64,000 bases of DNA from Flavobacterium limnosediminis JC2902. Lineage in GTDB: Bacteria; Bacteroidota; Bacteroidia; Flavobacteriales; Flavobacteriaceae. The translations under genes were made by a program, and so were the position numbers. Position 1 is the first letter of the stretch; each line of letters begins with the position of its first letter. The notes under the pieces were generated by a model that made no database searches, was not told the DNA's origin, and saw only the letters and a list, made by a program, of their open reading frames with translations. Location of the stretch: assembly GCF_000498535.1 (NCBI RefSeq), contig NZ_AVGG01000007.1:310001-374000 (forward strand), in the 5' to 3' direction. Below are positions 54,380-60,801 of the stretch, in pieces.

Positions 54380-55669
54380 TTAAACGGATTCTTTATTGTT
54401 AGCCATTTCTTCCTGTTTCTCCGAAATATTTCGATATGAATTTTCCACCATTACAATACCATCGTCGACAACCACTCCGATAGCCAGCGCAATACCCGTT
54501 AATGACATAATATTGGAAGAGATGCCGAAAGCCTCAAGTAAAATAAAGCCAACGGCTACAGATATAGGAAGCTGAATAAGGATAATTAAGGCACTTCTCC
54601 AATGGAAAAGAAAAATGAGTATAACAAGTGATACTGCTATCATTTCTTCAATTAGCGTTCCTTTGACTGATGCAATGGCTTTTTCTATCAGTTCACTCCT
54701 ATCATACGAAGTTTTAAAAGAGACCCCTTCCGGTAACCCTTTTTCGACCTCTTTCATTTTTTCTTTTACCGCTTTTATTACTTTGTCGGCATTTTCTCCG
54801 TAACGCATTACTACAATTCCACCAACAACTTCTCCTTTTCCGTTTTCATCAAAAATTCCCAATCGTAAATCACCTCCCATTTGTATTGAACCAATATCTT
54901 TTACCCGCACAGGAACAGCATTGTAATTTTTTATGGCAATATTCTCTACATCTTTGATATTCTTGATATATCCCAAACCTCTTACGATATACGACATATT
55001 GCTCATTTCAAATTTTCGCCCTCCAACATCATTGTTATTTGATTTTACGGCATTCATAACTTCCATCATGCTGACATTATAATATTGCATTTTGAGCGGA
55101 TCTAAAACCAATTGGTATTGTTTTTCGAATCCACCAAAAGAAGCTACTTCCGCTACACCAGGAACTGTTTGCAATGCAAATTTCACATACCAGTCTTGTA
55201 AAGCTCTTTGTTCTCCCAAGTCCATACCCTTGGCGTCTAAATGATACCAAAAAATATGGCCAACTCCTGTACCATCAGGACCCAATGTTGGAACAACGTC
55301 TTGTGGAAGTAGACGTTGTGCATAATTTAGTCTTTCCAATACTCGGGTTCTTGCCCAATAGGTATCTACATTATCTTCAAAAATGATATATACAAAGCTC
55401 ATCCCAAACATGGAGGCACCACGTATGTTTTTAACTTTTGGTATCCCCTGAAGGTTGGAAACCAAAGGATAGGTCACTTGTGCTTCTATTACCTGCGGAC
55501 TTCTTCCCATCCATTCCGTAAAAACAATAACCTGGTTTTCTGATAAATCAGGGATGGCATCAATAGGATTCTGTTGCACACTGTAAACTCCCCAACCAAA
55601 TAGTCCAGCTGCAACAAGCAGCACTATAAAACGGTTTTTTAAGGAGAATGAAATCAATTTTTCGACCAT
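54380..55669 (-). CDS. CusA-like RND pump, N-terminal part (split gene)
   Basis: 429 residues: the N-terminal membrane segment (RFIVLLVAAGLFGWGVY), the first periplasmic domain, and membrane segments 2-4 with the proton-relay motif ALAIGVVVDDGIVMVENSYRN, then a stop after NNKESV. No further RND sequence follows in this frame. Either two proteins assemble, or the reading frame is joined by slippage over GTT-TAA-G, or there is a mutation or sequencing error. First pump gene of the copper operon, 90 bases from the preceding lipoprotein gene. Confidence 0.85.
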   Translation of the reverse strand: MVEKLISFSLKNRFIVLLVAAGLFGWGVYSVQQNPIDAIPDLSENQVIVFTEWMGRSPQVIEAQVTYPLVSNLQGIPKVKNIRGASMFGMSFVYIIFEDNVDTYWARTRVLERLNYAQRLLPQDVVPTLGPDGTGVGHIFWYHLDAKGMDLGEQRALQDWYVKFALQTVPGVAEVASFGGFEKQYQLVLDPLKMQYYNVSMMEVMNAVKSNNNDVGGRKFEMSNMSYIVRGLGYIKNIKDVENIAIKNYNAVPVRVKDIGSIQMGGDLRLGIFDENGKGEVVGGIVVMRYGENADKVIKAVKEKMKEVEKGLPEGVSFKTSYDRSELIEKAIASVKGTLIEEMIAVSLVILIFLFHWRSALIILIQLPISVAVGFILLEAFGISSNIMSLTGIALAIGVVVDDGIVMVENSYRNISEKQEEMANNKESV

Positions 55670-55759
55670 ACTGTTTATTATTTATTAGTCAGGAAGTTCT
55701 ACAAAATTCCAGAAGATTTGCAGGACATTCTTATCTAACTAATGGTATTAATTTACGAG

Positions 55760-56011
55760 CTATTTTGTGACTTCTTCAGTCAATTCCATACCGCATTTTG
55801 TGCATTTGTCCCCTTTATTTCCAGTAACTTCCGGATGCATTGGACAGGCATACATTTTTGAATCGCTTTCCATAGTTTTAGAATTATGATCCACCATGGT
55901 GGAGTCATGGCTCATCATTTCTGAATTATTAGTTTCAGCTTCTTTGTTTTTTTGGTTACAAGAAGTCATTACGAATGCCATTAGAACGGCAGAAAAGATT
56001 ATTTTTTTCAT
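55760..56011 (-). CDS. Small heavy-metal-binding lipoprotein
   Basis: 83 residues: a lipobox (VMTSC, C18), a Met/His-rich spacer (MMSHDSTMVDHNSKTM), and one heavy-metal-binding domain (YACPMHPEV ... CTKCGMEL). The Met and Cys ligands are typical for Cu+ or Ag+. It probably works as a periplasmic copper carrier for the CusA pump whose gene follows. Confidence 0.85.
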   Translation of the reverse strand: MKKIIFSAVLMAFVMTSCNQKNKEAETNNSEMMSHDSTMVDHNSKTMESDSKMYACPMHPEVTGNKGDKCTKCGMELTEEVTK

Positions 56012-56046
56012 ATTATTAGATTTAGATTATGTATTACTTTTATTAT

Positions 56047-56080
56047 TAAAAGTACGAATAATCATGTACAATTAATTGTA
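56047..56080 (-). promoter_or_regulatory. Candidate copper-operon promoter with palindromic operator
   Basis: The perfect palindrome TACAATTAATTGTA (56067-56080) is followed, on the minus strand, by a TACTTTTA -7-like motif (56047-56054), 36 bases before the ATG of the metal-binding lipoprotein. A regulator bound here would overlap the -33 region. No metalloregulator gene (CueR, CsoR or ArsR type) was noticed nearby. Confidence 0.5.
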
Positions 56081-56116
56081 TAATTAATTATAAATTAAAA
56101 CGTTACAGTTTTAAAA

Positions 56117-56992
56117 CTAATTAATTGTTTCAACAGTTTTACCACAACTTAACATCATTGAACCATAGTATGGATTTTTGACTGCATTCTCTTTACTTAA
56201 CCAATTTGCCCCTTTACCATCATTTGCCATTGGACAAAACTGATAGTACACCGGAGTTTCATTTTTAGAAACTTTGATTAAAGTATAAATGTCTTTTGAT
56301 AAAGTCATAAAGTGTTCCCGTTGGTGTTTTACATCCTTAGTGTCTGCAATATGTTCCGCATCTTCTCTCAATTGGTTTACAACTTTCATCCATACCATAT
56401 GCACATCCATTTCCAGCTTATCCATTTTTACACCGTTAATTGCAGCCAATAATTCTTTGGAAGCTATAGCCGTTGCATTACCATCAGACTTAACCAAAGC
56501 GTCCTTAACAATAAAGTAATTATCAAAAACTATTTTTAAATGATTTTCTTTCTGATTTTCAGATACTGATGCTTCATTATGATTACCGTGAGATGAATGG
56601 TCTTCATTGGATGCCATAGCAGTAGTTGTTTCATTTACAGCAACTTTAGCAACCCTATCATATTGACAACACCCATGAAGGTTATTGTAAACATCATCAG
56701 GTGCAAGGAATTTATCACTATCGTATCCTGCTAATGCTATTTTTTTTAGTATTTCATCTTGTGATATTTTTTTGACATCATAAGTAAATGTGGCTATTTT
56801 CGTATCCTGATCCCAATCTACTTCTGCTACTTTTTTCAAACTACCTGCTTTTTCGATAGTTGCCTCACACATACCACAGTTTCCATATACCTTAACGGTT
56901 TCTGTTTTGGCGTTGCTAATTTGAGCATTAGACACAACCGCTGATAGCAATAGTGTCAATATCACCATTGCTTTTATAAATGATTTGTTCAT
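56117..56992 (-). CDS. Periplasmic HMA-DUF3347 metal-binding protein
   Basis: 291 residues with a signal peptide (ILTLLLSAVVSNAQ). An HMA domain follows with the metal motif GNCGMC (C39, C42) in the periplasm, then a His-rich linker (HSSHGNHNE) and a DUF3347 domain (about 155-290, with KIVFDNYFIVKDALV and FCPMANDGKGANWLSKENAVKNPYYGS, read in pieces). Proteins of this type are found with copper efflux systems of Bacteroidota and presumably buffer or carry Cu+. Confidence 0.85.
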   Translation of the reverse strand: MNKSFIKAMVILTLLLSAVVSNAQISNAKTETVKVYGNCGMCEATIEKAGSLKKVAEVDWDQDTKIATFTYDVKKISQDEILKKIALAGYDSDKFLAPDDVYNNLHGCCQYDRVAKVAVNETTTAMASNEDHSSHGNHNEASVSENQKENHLKIVFDNYFIVKDALVKSDGNATAIASKELLAAINGVKMDKLEMDVHMVWMKVVNQLREDAEHIADTKDVKHQREHFMTLSKDIYTLIKVSKNETPVYYQFCPMANDGKGANWLSKENAVKNPYYGSMMLSCGKTVETIN

Positions 56993-57188
56993 TGAATTAT
57001 GATTTTAGAAACAGTGCTTTAGCAAACAATGTTTCAATTTAAAAATTGATTTAATTAGAGAATACAGCTTGATTAAGTCAAAACAAACGATAAAAGATTG
57101 TTTTAGAACAAAAAAAAAAACTGTAAATGAATTTGGAATAGCAATGCTGCTATAGAATTGACGCACTTGTGGCTATCAAAAAAGAAAT

Positions 57189-57566
57189 TTAGCTTATTTT
57201 AGGGATAAGCCATAAAGAATAAAAGCCAGAAGAAATATTGGCCTCGTTGTGAAAAAAGTTTTGTTTTTTATCACTTATAACATAAAGACGGTTTTTGATT
57301 TCAATGTCGTTGAAAGTAACTACACTAAAATGTACTGTGGAGGTAGATGTACAATTTGAATTACCACATTTACCACCACATCCTTTTTCAGAATTATTTT
57401 TTTTATCGCAGCAAGATTTTTTTTCAGATTTAGTATCTGTTTTCTTTTTATCGCAACAAGATTTTTCTGTTTTTGGATTGTCCTTACTGCACGCAAAAAC
57501 CTCACTAGGCATAAAAAAAATGCCCAACACAAAGATTAAAACTATATGAAACTTTTTCATTTGCAC
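57189..57566 (-). CDS. Exported cysteine-rich protein
   Basis: 125 residues with a signal peptide (MKKFHIVLIFVLGIFFMPSEVFA, read in parts, cleavage near VFA-C). The mature part is Cys- and Lys-rich: three SCCDKK-like units (one as CSKDN), then GCGGKCGNSNC, and a less unusual C-terminal end. It looks like a metallothionein-like metal binder in the periplasm. The start at 57566 or two codons later gives the same signal. It lies 197 bases upstream of the copper operon and is read in the same direction. Confidence 0.68.
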   Translation of the reverse strand: MQMKKFHIVLIFVLGIFFMPSEVFACSKDNPKTEKSCCDKKKTDTKSEKKSCCDKKNNSEKGCGGKCGNSNCTSTSTVHFSVVTFNDIEIKNRLYVISDKKQNFFHNEANISSGFYSLWLIPKIS

Positions 57567-57682
57567 TAAATAACAAAATCAAATTTATGAAATTTAAACC
57601 AATTTGTATTAAATAATTGCAAAAAAACTCATTCTTCTTTATTCTACCTATAATCACTATTATGAATAATTCAACAGTACTT

Positions 57683-58339
57683 TCAACGTTTGTCTTTTGA
57701 ATTTCTGTCAAAAGTTATTAGGTTTACCATACTTCTTAAACGACTTCTAAGCCGGTTTCCGTAAAGATTTTCAATTTCTGAGGCAGAGAGATTTGTAGTT
57801 ATATGCGTTACTGTATTATTCTCGACAAACTGTTCATAACGACTTATGAGTATTTCTGCCATTACATTGCAATCGTTACCGAAGTGCTTGATTTGCTGTT
57901 CAGCTCCTAAATCGTCAAAACAATAACCTGTCAAACGGTTTTGATTAGTCGCTTTTTGAGTATATAAATTTAAAGCCTCATAACCTCGTTTTGCAAATTC
58001 AAAGGAAACTTCCCTAGTCGATTTTATTTTGTAGTCATACTTGGATGGTACGAACGGTTTTATCAGGTGTATGATTGATGTTTTTCCACAACCAACGGGA
58101 CCCGATAGTATGATTCCTTTGTTAAGATCTAAACCTAACTTCAAAGCATTTTCGGTATCTTGGATTGCATATATAAGCAACTTACAAATAACCGGTTTAT
58201 CCTCTTCGTATATTTTGAAGCTTTGTCCATAGGTTTGTTTCCCTTGCTGCTCAAGGTATCTAAAACATTGTTCTAAATTGTACGTTCTAAAATTATTTTT
58301 TACAACGAACGTGCTGGTAAAACTATAGTGGTTCTGCAT
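57683..58339 (-). CDS. DnaC-like helicase loader ATPase
   Basis: 218 residues. Walker A is in GPVGCGKTS (about G80-S88), and Walker B in CFDDLGAEQ, as in the IstB/DnaC helicase-loader group. The N-terminal 75 residues form a separate partner-binding domain. The start overlaps the end of the upstream gene by 17 bases. With that replisome organiser-like protein it forms a replication module, as in phages and some ICEs. Confidence 0.82.
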   Translation of the reverse strand: MQNHYSFTSTFVVKNNFRTYNLEQCFRYLEQQGKQTYGQSFKIYEEDKPVICKLLIYAIQDTENALKLGLDLNKGIILSGPVGCGKTSIIHLIKPFVPSKYDYKIKSTREVSFEFAKRGYEALNLYTQKATNQNRLTGYCFDDLGAEQQIKHFGNDCNVMAEILISRYEQFVENNTVTHITTNLSASEIENLYGNRLRSRLRSMVNLITFDRNSKDKR

Positions 58340-59210
58340 AATTTTTCTGAATTACTGTGTGAAGATGATTTGGTTTAGGTCCTTCGACAAGCTCAGGATG
58401 ACGATTGGTTTTTGAGTTAAATTTTTGGCTGTTCAGCATCCAATTTCTCGCAGCGGCTTTCCAGTTTTTCATTTTTGACTTTCCACTTACCAGCCAGCCA
58501 TTGCTTTGAAAATGGTTGTAGTACTTCTGCGCTTCGATTTCGGAAACATTGCATTCGCTGAAAAACTGTACTACACTTTGCCATTGTGGTGGGATTGTGT
58601 TCTCTGTTGTTTCACCTTTTTTTTCGCGCAACTTTTTTTTTGGTCCTTCGACACTTCGACTTGGCTCAGTACAGGCATGCTCAGGATGACAATTAATATC
58701 ACCTGACTGATTTTTGAACTCGTCTTTTTTTAAGTCATTTTTGCTTTTGGCCAAGTTTAAAATGTTTGTATTGTTTGTACTGTTTATATTGTTTATAGAA
58801 GATACCAGCGCTTGTTCAGTAGCTGTTTCACTACTTGTTTGCTGCTTGTTTACTTCCTGTTCAATAACTTGTTTACTTTTTGAATTGGTTTTATCGCTTC
58901 GCTTTATTGGTTTAAGTTCATGAGATAAATTGACCATTTGAAGCATACTTCCTTTAAATGGATTATAGGAGGGCTCGTAAATAACATAGCCTTTATCATG
59001 TAGTTCTCGCATGCATTTATGATAGGTGGCTTTTGAACATATCTTGCTGATTCGCATGACCTCATCGCGAGTGATGCTTATGGGGTTCTGAAACCGGTTA
59101 AGGTTCCAGAACTGAAAGAGTGCAATGTATAGGCTGATGTGGGTTGGGTTTAGGGAATGGTCGTCTACCACCCTATCGAAATAAGCTGTGAGGTGTTTTA
59201 TGTAATTCAT
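58323..59210 (-). CDS. Replisome organiser-like winged-helix protein carrying two inserted repeats
   Basis: 295 residues: an N-terminal winged helix (about 1-100, with ITRDEVMRISKICSKATYHK), a low-complexity middle, and a C-terminal domain (about 215-270, YYNHFQSNGWLVSGKSKMKNWKAA, read in parts) similar to the DnaD/replisome organiser end that calls in the helicase loader. Two stretches, HPEHACTEPSRSVEGP and RHPELVEGP, are translations of inserted intergenic-type palindromic repeats (58642-58690 and 58379-58403), kept in frame. The gene still appears functional. It is followed at once by the DnaC-like gene. Confidence 0.75.
   Translation of the reverse strand: MNYIKHLTAYFDRVVDDHSLNPTHISLYIALFQFWNLNRFQNPISITRDEVMRISKICSKATYHKCMRELHDKGYVIYEPSYNPFKGSMLQMVNLSHELKPIKRSDKTNSKSKQVIEQEVNKQQTSSETATEQALVSSINNINSTNNTNILNLAKSKNDLKKDEFKNQSGDINCHPEHACTEPSRSVEGPKKKLREKKGETTENTIPPQWQSVVQFFSECNVSEIEAQKYYNHFQSNGWLVSGKSKMKNWKAAARNWMLNSQKFNSKTNRHPELVEGPKPNHLHTVIQKNYAEPL
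58379..58403. repeat. Inserted palindromic repeat (HPELVEGP type), copy 1
   Basis: GGTCCTTCGACAAGCTCAGG followed by ATGAC is the sequence widely scattered between genes in Bacteroidota and translated here as RHPELVEGP on the minus strand. It lies near the C-terminus of the replisome organiser-like protein. Confidence 0.75.
58642..58690. repeat. Inserted palindromic repeat, copy 2 (with internal duplication)
   Basis: The same ends as copy 1 (GGTCCTTCGAC ... GCTCAGGATGAC), but with 24 extra bases, including ACTTCGACTTGGCTCAGTAC, so the element is 49 bases. It is translated as the CHPEHACTEPSRSVEGP piece. Confidence 0.75.
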
Positions 59211-59305
59211 AATTTTTGAGTTGCTGAGTTACTAAGGTTCTGAGTTGCTAAGTTTTTAGCTTGTGATTTTGTCATGCCATATATGCCCTAACATTGGGCT
59301 ATTAG

Positions 59306-59584
59306 CTAGTTAGTTGAATTCGTTTTATTCTGTGAAAGTATCTTTTCGATATCATCGTGCGAATAAAATAAAGTCCCGCCGATTTTGGTATACGAAAGGC
59401 TTCCGTTGATTCTATAATTTTGGAGTGTGCCGGAGGAAATACCGAGTAGTTTTCTAACCTCGCTTGATTTTAACCATTGTTTTGAAGCGGATGTGGACTT
59501 GACATCCAATAACTTTTTAATATCCTCCAATAGTTCTTTCTTGAATTCTCTTAAATCTTCGGTTGTAATAATTGTTGCTGCCAT
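59306..59584 (-). CDS. Excisionase-like helix-turn-helix protein (MerR/HTH_17 type)
   Basis: 92 residues: an N-terminal helix with TEDLREFKKELLEDIKKLL, then a winged helix-turn-helix WLKSSEVRKLLGISSGTLQ with the wing GGTLFYSHDDIEKIL. This is the standard excisionase-type protein of Bacteroidota mobile elements. It may help in excision or regulate the replication module downstream; the next gene starts about 95 bases further. Confidence 0.82.
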   Translation of the reverse strand: MAATIITTEDLREFKKELLEDIKKLLDVKSTSASKQWLKSSEVRKLLGISSGTLQNYRINGSLSYTKIGGTLFYSHDDIEKILSQNKTNSTN

Positions 59585-59798
59585 ATTGCTTTTTAAATGT
59601 TAAACGATTTTGAATGACGTCATTTCTTGTTACTTGTTTTGTTTTGTTCGAACAGGGCAAAATTGTTGTATTTTATTCTTTTCTTTTCCCAATGCTTATC
59701 GTAGTTACGAGAAAATTTAACATCAAAACGCTAAAAAATGCCTGTTTACAAGACAATTGAAATCAAACTTTTTTAATCGTATTGCTTTTACCGACCAA

Positions 59799-59837
59799 CA
59801 AAAAATCCGAATTGGTATTCTTTTACCAATTCGGATT
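59799..59837 (-). terminator. Terminator of the rteC operon
   Basis: AATCCGAATTGGTA and TACCAATTCGGATT (14 perfect pairs) around a six-base loop, followed on the minus strand by T-rich sequence (TTTTTG). It lies 88 bases after the rteC stop. The rest of the 340-base gap 59585-59924 has no gene that I can support; a TGACGTCA palindrome occurs near 59617. Confidence 0.88.
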
Positions 59838-59924
59838 CAGTTTTCGGATTTTAAAAATCGTAATCAATTCATAACCAACAATTAAAAGACGTTAGACTTC
59901 GTAGTTACGATTACCTACGAAACC

Positions 59925-60791
59925 TCAAACACTTTCTTCTTTACTGATTTTATGTTGCAAATTGAGCATTAATTCTTCAAGGAATTTGGTTTTACTACTT
60001 TTTCTTTCTTTTATCTCGTTATAGGTTTTGTACACGTTGTCAAGCTTCACATTGAAAAAATCTTCGAAAGATGAGGTAATGGTATTAATATCTGCTGCGC
60101 CATGATTCAACGCTCCACTTGAATAAAGAGCATAAATAAGCTCAATCAAGGCCGTTTTTGGAGCAGTCCAAACCAAGACCTTATGCCTTTTTTCTTGAAA
60201 AATCTCCGCGTCGTTCACTTTTAGCTTTTTCAGTGCTTCCCTGATGTAGTGGATGAACCGATACATCGCTTTTACTTTAGACCAAAGCATATCCTGAGCA
60301 GTGGAAAATTCAGGAAACTGGTAGTAGTCGGTCATTGGGGTAAATGGGAAATTATCTCTTTGATTCCTTGTGAAAAACTGATGATCCAGGTAACTGTAGC
60401 CCTGTTCCATATAATGCACAAAATCAGCATTTTTACAGAAAAATTTATTGACTTTTTTTAACTCCTTTTGAAGAAATTCAATCTTATATGACGTACCTGC
60501 TTTGGGCATGCGCAGCTCACAAGACCTAACTTCCGTAAAATAAATGAGATAACTCATTGGAATGGGTTTATGATTTTTGAAGAACTCGATTTCGTCCGGT
60601 ACGTTTTCAAAATCATGTTGTTCTACTTTATCTTTTAAAACCGAAAGTGTTCTATTACATAACTGAATACCTTCGTTTGCTTTCTTTAAATGGTTTTCGT
60701 TTGTTTCTAAAATGGCATTGCACTTTTGGTTGAAATCTGTAATTTGTGCTGTAATAGTTTTCATTTGTTGTGTTTGGCTAATAGTGAGCAT
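59925..60791 (-). CDS. rteC: RteC family excision regulator
   Basis: 288 residues, helical. The KEANEGIQLCNRTL region (residues about 36-50), KSLKDVEQHDF-like spacing and the IEFFKNHKPIPMSYLIYFTEVRSCE block, read in pieces, are characteristic of RteC, which in CTnDOT switches on the excision operon. The end has a winged-helix-like KTALIELIYALYSSGAL followed by DINTITSSFEDFFNV. Its start is 10 bases after the stop of the synthase fusion gene, so both are in one operon ended by the terminator at 59799. An alternative start lies nine codons downstream. Confidence 0.87.
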   Translation of the reverse strand: MLTISQTQQMKTITAQITDFNQKCNAILETNENHLKKANEGIQLCNRTLSVLKDKVEQHDFENVPDEIEFFKNHKPIPMSYLIYFTEVRSCELRMPKAGTSYKIEFLQKELKKVNKFFCKNADFVHYMEQGYSYLDHQFFTRNQRDNFPFTPMTDYYQFPEFSTAQDMLWSKVKAMYRFIHYIREALKKLKVNDAEIFQEKRHKVLVWTAPKTALIELIYALYSSGALNHGAADINTITSSFEDFFNVKLDNVYKTYNEIKERKSSKTKFLEELMLNLQHKISKEESV

Positions 60792-60801
60792 TGTTGGTTT
60801 G

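Noticed and set aside
33408-56992. Mercury resistance operon because of the MerC-like protein
   Set aside because: No MerA, MerT, MerP or MerR was found; neighbours are copper and zinc systems.
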